The notes beneath the pieces were generated by a model, which worked only from the letters and a program-made list of their open reading frames with translations, did no database searches and was not told the DNA's origin. Of a DNA stretch of 64,000 nucleotides, positions 24,671 to 38,100 are shown piece after piece. The number at the start of each line of letters is the position of its first letter. The first letter of the stretch is position 1. Position numbers and translations under genes: made by a program. The DNA lies in assembly GCA_963924555.1 (NCBI GenBank), contig OZ004587.1, positions 1,240,001 through 1,304,000 of the forward strand, given 5' to 3'. The stretch comes from Crambe crambe. Its lineage: Eukaryota; Porifera; Demospongiae; Poecilosclerida; Crambeidae.

Positions 24671-24800
24671 TGATATATCACAACTAGAAGACTTTTTTTT
24701 TTTGAAGCAGCAATTGGACTCTCTAGCTAATGTTAAACCACAACACAGACTAACCAGCTGATTTGAGGGCGTAAATTAGCAAGCCAGCGAGCGGAAAGGC
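24671..24800. promoter_or_regulatory. Divergent promoter of the transposon genes
   Basis: The two start codons face away from each other across about 130 bp, with a T-run near 24695. A shared bidirectional promoter is inferred. No further core element was identified. Confidence 0.6.
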
Positions 24801-27800
24801 ATGGATAAGGAGAAACAAACCGGTAGAACTTACCGTCCACCGCACTATCATGCTATATGGAAGCCAGCAAGAGATGCAGATGATAATGAAAAGTACATGC
24901 TTGCTGAGGGATTTAAAAGAAGAAGAGCAACCGGTATTAGCTTATCTTTAATAGCTATAATAGCTAATTTCACCTATTACAATTACATAGATAGCAAATG
25001 CTGTAGCAACACTGGTCCAGGTAGTTGTAGCAAGAAGAAATGCCATGATGGTACTAGTCTCACTGCTGGTAGAATAACCAAAGTGAGTGAGACCGGGCCC
25101 ACCTCTCAACATGTTCTAATATTGATTGTGTATTTCAGCCAGATTTTGCTGTGTTAGGAGAGCATGATTTTCCACTCAAGGTGACATAGCTAGCTCTGTA
25201 TGACTAATACTAAAACTTTAATTCTAAAACAGCTGGAGGTGTTGGACATTCATCAAGATCCAGTATGTAGCTACAGAATTTTTTTGGTTGAATGTTAATT
25301 TTATTATTGAAATAGGGAAGTTTAAATTTTGGTGACCTTTCTACTGAAGTAAAGTTTGATTCTCAAGAGGTACCCATAACCAACTTATCTCCTATCTGAT
25401 TTCAATGATTTTGATACAGACAATAGCTGATATTGATGCTTATGTTTTCTTGCTGAGAACCAACAAGGCAATAGCCACATGTGATCAGAGTGTAAAAAAT
25501 TTTGTTGTACAAGACTTTGATATCAAAGATAAGAAATTAAAAGTGAGCATAGTAATACCATTACTTCAGCTAATGTTCATAACCATTAGCTATATCCATA
25601 GATATATCTATGCTATACCTTTACAGAGCAGAACATTCTACTTTGTATCACGATGTGGGAAATTCTTTGCTGGTGAATCACACTGGGTTTATTGGTGTAC
25701 TTGCAACAAGAAAAAATCTGAATTGATAGACAGCTTTTCTTGGTCTAGTCATATGAGTTTTGCTGAGGTTTCAGATATTTTGCTCAACTGTATGCACGTT
25801 AAAGCAGTCCAAAATATTGTTGTTTCACTTGATGGTATTCAGAGCATATCAGCAGACTCAGATTTGTCAGGTATTGCCAACAGCCATAATTATTGCTACA
25901 GAAAATATTACTTTTTAATAGATCATAGCTACTCAGCTTCAGGATATGCAATGCCCATGCCAATAGAGGATTTCTCTTCTCCAGTAGCAGCATTACAGGT
26001 TAGTGTTTACTGTGGTATACGCTTGAGACATTCAACGTAATGCTCATGTATCATGCAGGGTGATTTCAACAAAGTTGGTGTTGAGGGTGCTGTTTGTGTG
26101 AAGTGTGCGGAGGGAAATTTTGGTGTTGTGTTACCAATGAACACTGGAATTGTTTGTACAACTTGTAAATATGGAAAATCCAGCTGTGACCATGTGCAGA
26201 AAGTTCTCTCTATTATCGACAGCACTGATGAAGACGATATTCCACACCTTCTATTACCATTTGTGCTAGCTAAGAACGGAACCCCCCAAAAACACATGAA
26301 ATATCCTCCTAGTTGCATTTCCAGAAAAAAGATTTCATTTCAAATTTCACTTTCTTTGGCAGTAGTCATGCAGCAACCATTGAAACAGAGGCTAAATATC
26401 CAAGATTCTCTCTGCCACCTCAAAGAATCCAGTATCCATTCAGAGTGTCCAAAGTGTGGTTGCTGCAATTGGAGAGATGTACCATCACACAAGCAGAGCA
26501 TAATAATTATGCCGAGAATTACCCATCAGAGTTTAGGCAGGTTACATTTTCATGGGCTATCCCACATTTGCTTATTATTATTAATTTTCATCATAGTGTA
26601 CAGCAAGCATTGTGATACACCAGAATGTGAGGGACAATTGGATTTTGATGGTTGTGATCTTGGTTTGCTGAACATGAAAAGCTACCTTGTAGCACATGAA
26701 GTCCTTCGGGATCACATGTACCACTTTTTGATGGGAAGGTACATACATTTTGTGTGTATATATGATTAAAATTTTATTTGACTTTGTAGGACAACAATGT
26801 TTACCGAGTATTCCATACTAGTCAAAATACATGAGGATCTGGGAAACTATGATTTTTCATCACAATTTACTTACAACCATTTCCGAATGGCATGGTATGC
26901 ATTTATCCAGCTGCTGGATATCGATTTCAACCAAAGCTTCATGTGCAACATTTGTGGTTGTGATCCCAAAAGAGTAATCATGGATGCCACGAGTCTTTCT
27001 TTTCGAAAGGATTATGATCCATGGAAAAATTTTCTCTCAGACTCAATCAAAAATGAATCCAAGTTCAAGGAGAAAAGATAAGTGACTGTAATTTTCTGTT
27101 TATTGAGCTCATGATTAACTCTATAATACTTCATTACTAGGTACAGTGAGCGTGTTTTTATCCCCCACAAGCACACCCGTGATGTATTACGTCAGTTTTG
27201 TGAGAAAGGATTGACAGAAAATGAATTCCATGAGTTAAAATCTCTTATTTCGAGTAATGTACCATCACTAAGAGATGTAATTATGCTAGTGGCAACACCG
27301 ACGTCAGAATCTAAATCAAGTGGGAAAATTTTCAAGTGTAATACTGAATGGCAAAAATTCCTTCTGTCAATTTCTGCTGTATCATCTGTGTGTGGTCTTT
27401 TACATCCTTCAGACAGAAGCATGAAGTTAATAAAGGATATGTGCTCCACTGACATCACCAAAAATCCAAAGTCAATGGAGTGTCTTCAGGAAGAGATTCC
27501 AGTTCTATTTGAATTAATTAGAACAACATCATCTCATTGGCCAACAATTCTTCGACCTGTACTAGAAGAATTGCTAAAAAAAGCAATGGCTCCTTTTGAT
27601 CAACCAAGTTGTGTCAGTGCTGATTATATGCGAAGTGATGAGTCATTGAGTTATTTTCCATGTCTTCCAAAGCATAGAAACAGATGCATATATTCAGCAG
27701 ATAATAATATAGGCAAAGTATTAACATGCACAAAAAGGAGCAGTCGCCATCCCACACTACTACCTGGTGTATTTACTTTGTTCTGTGAACATGGTAAATG

Positions 27801-28355
27801 AGAGAGCCATTTTATGTATAACTAATTTTCACACCTTTGCAGGTATATGTTACGGTTTTGAAGTTTTACGGATTTGTGAGTCCCCAAATATTCCTTTCAC
27901 AATACTGTTTGAAAGGTTTCAGAAAGGTATTGCAATAGATGTATAGCATAGCTATGTGGTTATTACTATTCTAACTTTTTTTTTAAAGCTCCAGAAGTTG
28001 TTATTTACGATAATGCATGCAATTTGCATTCATATTGCCTTAATCGAGAACCTGACTATTTCAAATTCACATGGTTCGTAGTGGACAGGTTCCATTGGCC
28101 CAACCACACAGGTATATAGCTATGTTAAATAATTTATACAACTTAATTGTTGATGTCATCTTGATAGGATGCAGCAGTGGTTACTGCATGGATTTGTATC
28201 CACAACTACAAGAGATAAACAGTCAGGTGGTAGAGCAGTCCAATTCAACACTCAAGAGGATCAAACCATCATTATCTTACATGAATGCACCAAACTTCTT
28301 ATTTCACTGTAAATTCTTTTTATGGTACAGGAACAAACTTAAATGTAATTCATAG
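24801..28355 (+). CDS. KDZ-superfamily (Zisupton-like) transposase, ~953 aa
   Basis: Exons: 24801-24933, 24991-25082, 25139-25180, 25233-25262, 25316-25369, 25420-25542, 25627-25998, 26059-26738, 26790-27077, 27141-27793, 27843-27926, 27989-28111, 28168-28355. Lengths sum to 2862 nt in frame. The N-terminal half has a SWIM-like CTTCKYGKSSCDHV cluster and another CPKCGCC cluster (CxC modules typical of KDZ proteins). The C-terminal half has the RNase H-like core with three acidic residues in order: VIMDATSLSF, VIYDNACNLHSYC and NSQVVEQSN, with DRFHWPNHTGCSSGY between the last two. HPTLLPGVFTLFCEHG is also typical. The 26059-26738 stretch could hide one intron (26541-26591 region); left unspliced it is open. 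The donor after 27077 is ATAAGT instead of GTAAGT, which may impair splicing. Confidence 0.85.
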
Positions 28356-28540
28356 TGTGCAGTAAATCTTCGTATAATAATAACGTGGTATAATGAATTT
28401 CAAGTCCTCTCAATTCCATATAATAGCAAGTTATGTGCAAGCAGGGGTGTATCCACAGAATTTTGAGTTGTCTGGTGTGCTTGTGTGTGAAGATTTAAGG
28501 ATGGCCATGCTCATCAGTAACTAGTATGAATTTTGATGAT
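28356..28540. other. Spacer between transposase and right array
   Basis: The 3' flank of the transposase gene. No exon recognised. Confidence 0.5.
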
Positions 28541-31500
28541 TAAGTGTGGTCTCTCTGATTAGAGCAGTCTGGTGCCCACGATAAAGCCCGGTCTTTCTCT
28601 TCTTATCCGGTCCTTCTCTGTGATCCTAATTTGATTCTGTCATAGAGCATCAACTCTAATTACATGCAGTACAGAGACTCTCAAGAGTGTCTTAGTGCTG
28701 GTATAGTGCGGTTTCTCTGATTAGAGCAGCCTGGTGCCCGCAATAGAGCCCGGTCCTTCTCTTTTTCATCCGGTCCTTCTCTGTGATTCTAATTTGATTC
28801 TGTCATAGAGCATCAACTCTAATTACATGCAGTACAGAGACTCTCAAGAGTGTCTTAGTGCTGGTATAGTGCGGTTTCTCTGATTAGAGCAGTCTGGTGC
28901 CCGCAATAGAGCCCGGTCCTTCTCTTTTTCATCCGGTCCTTCTCTGTGATTCTAATTTGATTCTGTTACAGAGCATCAACTCTAATTACATGCAGTACAG
29001 AGACTCTCAAGAGTGTCTTAGTGCTGGTATAGTGTGGTCTCTCTAATTAGAGCAGTCTGGTGCCCGCAATAGAGCCCGGTCCTTCTCCTTTTATCCGGTC
29101 CTTTTCTGTGATCCTAATTTGATTCCGTCACAGGATGTCAACTCTAATTACATGCAGTACAGAGACTCTCAAGAGTGTCTTAGTGCTGGTATAGTGTGTT
29201 CTCTTTAATTAGAGCAGTCTGGTGCCCACAATAGAGCCCGGTCCTTCTCTTTTTCATCCGGTCCTTCTCTGTGATCCTAATGTGATTCCATCACAGGGTG
29301 TCAACTCTAATTACATGCAGTACAGAGATTCTCAAGAGTGTCTTAGTGCTGGTATAGTGCGGTGTCTCTAATTAGAGCAGTCTGGTGCCCGCAATAGAGC
29401 CCAGTCCTTCTCTTTTTCATCCGGTCCTTCTCTGTGATTCTAATTTGATTCTGTTACAGAGCATCAACTCTAATTACATGCAGTACAGAGACTCTCAAGA
29501 GTGTCTTAGTGCTGGTATAGTGTGGTCTCTCTAATTAGAGCAGTCTGGTGCCCGCAATAGAGCCCGGTCCTTCTCCTTTTATCCGGTCCTTCTCCTTTTA
29601 TCCGGTCCTTCTCTGTGATCCTAATTTGATTCCGTCACAGGATGTCAACTCTAATTACATGCAGTACAGAGACTCTCAAGAGTGTCTTAGTGCTGGTATA
29701 GTGTGTTCTCTTTAATTAGAGCAGTCTGGTGCCCACAATAGAGCCCGGTCCTTCTCTTTTTCATCCGGTCCTTCTTTGTGATCCTAATGTGATTCCATCA
29801 CAGGGTGTCAACTCTAATTACATGCAGTACAGAGATTCTCAAGAGTGTCTTAGTGCTGGTATAGTGCGGTGTCTCTAATTAGAGCAGTCTGGTGCCCGCA
29901 ATAGAGCCCAGTCCTTCTCCTTTTATCCGGTCCTTCTCTGTGATCCTAATTTGATTCCGTCACAGGGTGTCAACTCTAATTACATGCAGTACAGAGACTC
30001 TCAAGAGTGTCTTAGTGCTGGTATAGTGTGGTCTCTCTAATTAGAGCAGTCTGGTGCCCGCAATAGAGCCCAGTCCTTCTCCTTTTATCCGGTCCTTCTC
30101 TGTGATCCTAATTTGATTCCGTCACAGGATGTCAACTCTAATTACATGCAGTACAGAGACTCTCAAGAGTGTCTTAGTGCTGGTATAGTGTGTTCTCTTT
30201 AATTAGAGCAGTCTGGTGCCCGCAATAGAGCCCGGTCCTTCTCCTTTTATCCGGTCCTTCTCTGTGATCCTAATATGATTCTGTCACAGGGTGTCAACTT
30301 TATTACATGCAGTATAGAGACTCTCAAGAGTGTCTTAGTGCTAGTATAGTGCGGTCTCTCTAATTAGAGCAGTCTGGTACCCGCAATAGAGCCCGGTCCT
30401 TCTCTTTTTCATCCGGTCCTTCTCTGAGATTCTAATTTGATTCTGTCACAGAGCATCAACTCTGATTACATGCAGTACAGAGACTCTCAAGAGTGTCTTA
30501 GTGCTGGTATAGTGTGGTTTCTTTAATTAGAGCAGTCTGGTGCCCGTAATAGAGCCCGGTCCTTCTCTTTTTCATCCGGTCCTTCTCTGTGATTCTAATT
30601 TGATTCCATCACAGGATGTCAACTCTAATTACATGCAGTACAGAGACTCTCAAGAGTGTCTTAGTGCTGGTATAGTGCGGTTTCTCTGATTAGAGCAGTC
30701 TGGTGCCCGCAATAGAGCCCGGTCCTTCTCTTTTTCATCCGGTCCTTCTCTGAGATTCTAATTTGATTCTGTCACAGAGCATCAACTCTGATTACATGCA
30801 GTACAGAGACTCTCAAGAGTGTCTTAGTGCTGGTATAGTGTGGTTTCTTTAATTAGAGCAGTCTGGTGCCCGCAATAGAGCCCGGTCCTTCTCCTTTTCA
30901 TCCGGTCCTTCTCTGTGATTCTAATTTGATTCCATCACAGGATGTCAACTCTAATTACATGCAGTACAGAGACTCTCAAGAGTGTCTTAGTGCTGGTATA
31001 GTGTGATCTCTCTAATTAGAACAGTCTGGTGCCCGCAATAGAGCCCGGTCCTTCTCTTTTTCATCCGGTCCTTCTCTGTGATTCTAATTTGATTCTGTCA
31101 CAGAGCATCAACTCTAATTACATGCAGTACAGAGACTCTCAAGAGTGTCTTAGTGCTGGTATAGTGTGGTTTCTTTAATTAGAGCAGTCTGGTGCCCGCA
31201 ATAGAACCCGGTCCTTCTCTTTTTCATCCGGTCCTTCTCTGTGATTCTAATTTGATTCCATCACAGGGTGTCAACTCTAATTACATGCAGTACAGAGACT
31301 CTCAAGAGTGTCTTAGTGCTGGTATAGTGTGATCTCTCTAATTAGAGCAGTCTGGTGCCCGCAATAGAGCCCGGTCCTTCTCTTTTTCTTCTCTGTGATT
31401 CTAATTTGATTCTATCACAGAGCATCAACTCTAATTACATGCAGTACAAAGACTCTCAAGAGTGTCTTAGTGCTGGTATAGTGTGATCTCTCTAATTAGA

Positions 31501-31630
31501 GCACTCTGGTGCCCGCAATAGAGCCCCATCCTTTTCTTTTTTCGTTTGGTTCTTCTCAATATGATTCTAACCTTCACAGAGTGTCAATTCTAATTACATG
31601 CAGTACAGAGAATGCTTCAGTGCTAGTATA
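28541..31630 (-). repeat. Right sub-terminal array, ~18 units of ~163 bp, inverted
   Basis: The same unit as 17440-20485 on the opposite strand. Recognisable by CTCTCAAGAGTGTCTTAGTG, GGTCCTTCTCT and AGAGCAGTCTGGTGCCCGC. Variants of the block between CATCAACTC and GTCAACTC alternate along the array. Confidence 0.92.
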
Positions 31631-31923
31631 GTGTGATTTCCCCAAATTTACAGTAGTCCGTCTTGTCTGGTACTTAAAATAGAATTTATCATTTCACTCA
31701 TTTTATCCAGTCCTTCACTCATCCTTCTTGGTCCTTCTTCAGTCCTCTTTGTTTCATCACTTCTTGCAGCATAGCTACACAGCTAAACAGCTAGCATAAT
31801 AGAATATGTTAGTACTGTAATGATTTTTTGATCTCGCGAAATATCTTGAACCTCACTATGACGTCATTTCTAGCCGGTCCTTCTACAGGGTCCTTCTACT
31901 GTTTTCGCTACATTTAATAGGTC
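31631..31923 (-). repeat. Right unique terminal inverted repeat
   Basis: Inverse of 17177-17440, ending CTACTGTTTTCGCTAC then ATTTAATAGGTC before the target-site repeat. Confidence 0.85.
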
Positions 31924-31931
31924 GTATATCC
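31924..31931. repeat. Right target-site duplication GTATATCC
   Basis: Identical to 17169-17176. The following GGTGGTGACATAAGGTGTGG resembles the unoccupied paralogue around 10720-10738. Confidence 0.75.
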
Positions 31932-32146
31932 GGTGGTGACATAAGGTGTGGCCTGGGGAGAATGGGCGTGGCTTTCGACTCTGCTGCACTATACATCACT
32001 GAGAGATCAGGATTTGTCTCTTAATAACTAAGGGGTCCACTGTACCCAGTTACTTATTGTCAATATGTCGGATGATACAAATAATACCTATAAAAGTCAA
32101 TAATTGTGATTTGTCAGATTATAGCTTTATTTAATATCAGTGTGCA

Positions 32147-35100
32147 TTACGTGTTCTCTGCCAACAATCTCTGCAGTTCTTTGTTGCTAGATTGTTCAAT
32201 TTCTGCACCATCTTCTGAAGCATGTGTTTTTCCATCACCATGGTGATCATCAACAGTAAAAATAACCAGTTCTTTTGAATGGTCTTGCGAGACTGAAGAT
32301 TCTTTTATTCTGTCCTGCTCACTTCCTTTGCAATTTGGTGGACTTGCAACTACAATGCTAATCATTTCCCCTCCCTCTCTTTCTTCACAAACTCTCTCTT
32401 CTTTCTGGAGAAAGCTTTCTCTGTCCTGGTAAAGTCTCTCTCTGTCTTCCACTCCATCCATGTCTCGTGTTTCGAGTAAAATCAGTCTTGATGTCTCCTT
32501 GGCCTCTTCTTCTTCTTCTTCTTCTCCTCCACTACTTCTTCCTCTTCTTTCAGAGGACTTTCTCAAGATGTTGACCAAGCGTATGTTGTTGCTGGATGAG
32601 TTAAGAAGTTGTCTCTTTCTCTTCCACTGCTTGTACTTGGAGGACACAAACTCGAAGATGAGGTGGAGGATCAGGACACCTCCTATTACTGCCAACACCA
32701 CCACTACTATCTTCTCCCACTACAGAAAAGATAAGTGAGTGTTCATAAATATATAATGTCATGCCATGTCTCAAATATGCTCCGACCCAAAATTTCAGGA
32801 CCAAGGTCAGACAGTCACTTTAATTACAAATAATTAATGACTGACCAATTTGAGTTTCCTGATGTTGAGAGGAAGTTTGAGGTCCTTTGGAGAGGCAGGT
32901 AGAGGTGGACAGGACAAAGGCATGTGCAGCGACTCCTGTGAAATTGCTTCCTCCACCAACCTGAACATCATGTACAGTACATTGACAATATTAGCATCTG
33001 GATAATAGTTGACCTTTTTCTTGTTTTGATGTCTTCAGAGGTAAGTTCAGATCCATAGAGAGTGAGAGACCAACTCTTCAACACTCCACCTTTCCTCTTG
33101 ACTGAAGGAAACTCTAGTACAAAGGAATGAGGTGAAGGGTCAAAGGTGTTGTAAGAAAATCGCAAAGAAATGAATATTCAGATTATAAAGTATAAGTACG
33201 TAGATTGTAAGATACAGAGAGTAAGTACACAAAATAAGTAAAGGGTGGATTAATAAGTATAACGGAACTCTGATAAGCTATAAGGTAAAGGGTCTCTCAT
33301 CAGGTAAAGGGTCAGCACTCCAACTTTTATCAAACGTACAAAGTCCATGCAACAAAACACTGGTATCATATGTCGACAGGAATGATCCAACATTGACCTT
33401 CTACTGTTGTTATTTAATTGCTAGCTTACTGTTGGTATCTGTGATGTTGAGTATCCACACCCCGGCTGGAGTCTCTCCCCAAAACTTTGAAGTGGTGAAG
33501 GTCCAGCCATCAAACCCTGTAGGTTCACTGCAATACAAACACACACGTACAGCATAGAACAAATTATTGTGTGCAGTAATTAGTAAAGTTGACCTTTGAA
33601 ATCTGCTGCTAAAACATAATGCATACCAATGGTGTGCAGAAGGGAAGAACAAATTGACCTTTGAACTTTGCTGCTAGCATAAATGTTAGCTCTATGCATT
33701 ATGACCAACCCAATTAAGTCCCCTGTTCCCAATTCTGTGAGCCCATAGCTAGTGTTCTTACATGTCATAAGTGCGAGGGGTGGAGAGGATTGAGCAGGTT
33801 TCATTGGGAGAGATCAGGGTGATCTGGAGTGCTCCCCTCCGCACATGACTCAAGGAGAGAGTCACTGCCACATACTCCAGTGTGTTCAGCTCCATAGATT
33901 TCTCATCCCCAACCACTTCAAAAAAAATTTTTTTTGGAGAGATTTTAGTGGACACGTAGACATGATTGTACCTGTACTTGTGACCAGCAGTGAAGATCCT
34001 GTCGGTGGTATTTTGTTGTCCTGCCCACCATGAGTACTACTGGGCACCGTCCACTTGATCATGTCTGGCAGTAGAGGCCACACTCCTGCCACCACTGTCA
34101 TTCGGTATGCATCCATCAGTCCAAACCCGTGCTGGTCACTATGGTGAAATCCCGCCCCATTTTCTACCCACTGTGCTCCCTTGACATCCACCTTAACTGC
34201 AGAGTATATCAGAACACTCTGCACATCTCTCCAAGTCAGACACCTCCTACGTACATAAGAATAACACAATACTGTAATTTGCCGTAATATTTCATGTAAA
34301 CTTACTAATTTCATATTTCATTTTCATACACTAACAAGTTTAAAGTGTATGAAATTATTTCAACAACTAAATGGTTAAAATATTTCAACTATGATAGAAA
34401 ATAATTCATTTAAATATTGACTATCCATGTACCTGACTTGGAGCATGAGAGCCACCATGCCCGCTGCTATTGGTGCTGCTGCAGAGGTGCCAGAAAAGGA
34501 CTTGGTACACCCTCCGTGAGTGCTGGCATCCGTGGTGACGATGTTCCTGTCCCCGGAGGCATGTCCATTACTATAGGTGACTGCCAGCATGGAGGGACAC
34601 AATTCAGCGTAATAGGGCATCTTATTCTGTTCATCTACAGCTCCTACAAAAATGTTGTACATGTCGTACATGTTACATGCAACAGATGACATCTATAGTC
34701 CTGAAACATGTACATGTTGGATGTTACATGCAAAAGGTACATCTTCAACATCATAGGTGTTACATGTGACTGATGTGTTGTAAATGTCCTACATGTTACA
34801 TACAACAGAGGTATCTACAGCTCCAACATGTAAATGTCATAAGTGTTTAACAACTGCAACATGTAAAATGTTGTACATGTTACATGAAACTGATAACAGC
34901 TCCTGCAAACATGTTGATAAGGTGAAACTGATATGTTGTACATGTTAAGTTTTCATGGGGAGAAGAAATGCAAAGTTGCATATCAAAACTACAAAGCATT
35001 AAAATGTTTACCCAATATGGGAGGGTTTATTTTTAGGGAGAGGCGAGAGGGCACTTCTGCATCCCCCCCCCCCCCCCCCCCCCCCCCCAAGTAAAATTCT

Positions 35101-38100
35101 GGATTAAACTCTGGTATAGATGGTGTGCATTCTAGTATGTGTCTTACCAACAGTGAGGGTGTAGATGGAGTTGGCATAGCCATCAAAGTTACAGTTGTCA
35201 TGCATCTGACCACCATTACCAGATGCAAACACATAGATGTTGCCATAACCATAGCGACCACTTGACGTACCCATTTCCAAAGCCTCCTACACATTCATAG
35301 ACAATGAATGAGCAATATTTTAAGGTGCTTTATTTGGAATTCTTACTCTAGCGAGATTCCCTGGACCTTCCACAGCTTTTCCACTATCCTCTGGCCCCCA
35401 GGAGCAACTGTAGATCCAGTTGACATGAGCCTTGTAGATAAAGGACTGTGCTTCCAAAGCATCAGTCACTTTCCCATCGAGCATCCGAATCCCAGACACT
35501 GATGCTCCATGTGCCACACCCACTGCACACAGGTTGTTGTTAGCCACAGCTGAAATCAGTCCTGCACACCTGAACAAAAGGAGATCAATCATCATGTTAG
35601 AAGTCACAAAACTCACACTATAGGTACCAGTCATGTGATGTGATGCTCATTTTGGTGCAACATGTGTCATACCAACCCAAATGGTATGTCACATGATAAG
35701 TACTGGTTTAGTAATGTGATGTCACGTGATACTTACTTGGTGCCATGAGTGTTATCTCCCTTGCTCTTGAGGTTGGGGGTGGGGTCATTGTCATCATCAT
35801 TGAAGTCGTAACTTCCAGCTGCATTCTAAAAGGAACATGTACACACTAGAGTGAGGCAAGCACACACATACAATGAAGTAGAGCCTCAAGCTGGTTCTGT
35901 CTTTAATTTACCACCTATAGTACTTGAGAAAAGGGGTCATATCAGCAAAATATTAAAGCTGTTAAACCTTTGTAAAGTTTACAAGCTACATATAAGAGAT
36001 GTAAAATTCAATTAAGTATAACTCAGTGTACAATTTGATTTAAAAATCATGTAAATCTCCAGATTAAGAGCTTTAAAATGAATTTTTTGCTCCCTTTTCT
36101 CAAGTACTATCACTATTATTATTATTTACAGGGTCCTACTCATAATATCCATTTCCTATCCACCATTTCCTACCCACAACCCAGGGTCCTTGACAGGGTT
36201 GTACCTACAATACTATTCCCAGGGTCTTTACTACCCACAATACTATTCCACCCACCAAGCTAGGGCTGCATTTGTATAGGAGGGGGGACTAAGTAGTATT
36301 TCAAGGGGGAGGTGAAGCTAAGTACTCACATAGTTAAGTTGGATGTCGGCATTAGCATGTTCCAGACCTGCAGCATAATTCAACATATCAGCACTACCAC
36401 AATGAATTGGATATTTAAGTTTGATTTCTACCCTCGACTATCACACATACATAAATCTTAATTAGACTGAGTTTTCTAAATAGGGTAATTAATCAAACCT
36501 AGGCATCACACCAACACAAATGGAGGCATCAGAAATCAGATTGCACATTATTTAGAAAATTAAGATTTATGTATATGTGACAGTCGAGGGTAGATTTCTA
36601 TTTCTGAAAAAAAAAGTGCAAAAGGCAGAAAGCATCAATCATGACAATTTTGACTAAAATGTACCTCGACTGTAACATGTGACTTACCATCATCCACTAC
36701 CGCGATGACCACACCCTCTCCTGTTATATTGTTGTGCCACACCTCCGTTACATTGATGTCATGACCATGCTCCTTCAAGTTCAACTGCACATGCCCAAAA
36801 AATAAATAATATTAGGGTACTCTCCCTCACACGTCGCTCTCTCCCTCAAGCTCCCTTATGTACTCTTTTCACCTTTCTCATGTTTGGACGTGTCAATGGT
36901 CTGTCCCCATTTTACTGAAGTATTGCCATTGTTTGCTTCACCCCCCCCCCCCCCCCCCCCCCCCCCCCAAGAGTTACCCTATTAATTAAAACTTAACACT
37001 TTTGGGATAGTTTGTGTTACAATCACAAAACTCATTTTCTTTAGAGAAATTAGTAATCAAGAACTGAAATTCTAAAGAAGTTTACTTGTAACTGACATCG
37101 GCTAGCAATTTTCCAGAAAAAATTTTTTTCGTGACACAATAAGACTGCTTCGTGACACAAACTGAAAGAGCAACTCTTTAATGCTGTCGTCATTTTCACA
37201 ATAAACTAAGCAAGAACAGCACTACATGAATACTGTCTTCATTTTCACGATGGCAAGGATGTCTTTCAGACATGTCATAATTGTGTAAGCACTTCTCCCT
37301 TTATTGAAACTTGAATTGTATGAATTTATAGAGATGAAAACTTGGACAGCTGAAGTCAATAGTCTAGTATCCATGCAATAGAAAATACTGTCCACATACA
37401 TCACCTAATCGTGTGTGGGCTCACTTTGCTCGCCCAATAAAAAATGATTTGACTTTTTTTACTAATTCAAAGCTTCGATATTAAGAGGTACTGTACAGAT
37501 TCCAGAAATTGACCTCTAAAGGAATTGAGGGCACCTCCCCAATCAGGGCTAGAAATAACTGCTGGTCACTTTCCGACCAATTACAGGATACTGAAGTCCT
37601 ATCAGTGCCTCATTTCTAACTCTACCAATCAAGATAGATGATTGATTAGTGGTAGCCAGAAGCCGGTTGACACGCTGATCGTGAGGGGGTCCACATTGTG
37701 GGAGTTCCCCTACCCTACCCTCACCTATTCTCCATTAGTCTCGTGTAGCCAGACCCCCTTTTCTTGGGGAAAGAATTGTGAGACTACCCTACCCTCCCTC
37801 CCCTCTCCTATCCTCCCCTCCCTACCCTCTCCTACCCTAGCCCAAAGTGGAGGGTAGGGAGGTGAGGATGATAACTTCCTGCCCACATCAAAGTACAGAG
37901 GGTGCAAAGTACACACACACACGGGTAGGTCCCTATTTCAATTAATGCTCACCAGGTGCCACTGTCTGGCAAACATAGGATCATTGAAGTTGGTTCTCTT
38001 TTGTCGGGTGAGATAATGCTGCCGGGAAGACCAAAGAATCGAGGGGTGTTCCTCCAACCCCTTATCCACCTCAGCAAGCCTTCTCTGTAGCCTGTCCAAA

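Larger units (their letters stand above)
17177..31923. mobile_element. 14.7 kb KDZ/Zisupton-type DNA transposon with array-based terminal inverted repeats
   Basis: Ends share ~250-300 bp of near-identical inverted sequence (TAGCGAAAACAGTAGAAGGA begins the alignment). Behind each end lies an array of about 18 copies of a ~163 bp unit, in opposite orientations. The interior (20481-28540) has two divergent genes, a KDZ transposase on plus and an OTU-PHD-ULP1 protein on minus. An 8-bp repeat flanks the element; 8-bp duplications are reported for Zisupton. Near identity of the ends implies recent insertion. Boundaries could be off by a few bases because an ATTTAAT-like palindrome sits close to each end. 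Confidence 0.85.

Noticed and set aside
25871..25900. Extra 30-nt intron in the transposase (TCAG|GTATTG...CTACAG)
   Set aside because: Too short for splicing, and the sequence is open and in frame without removing it.
33758..34314. Frameshift mutation in the convertase
   Set aside because: A 56-base GT-AG intron (33971-33916) restores frame and the P-domain alignment.
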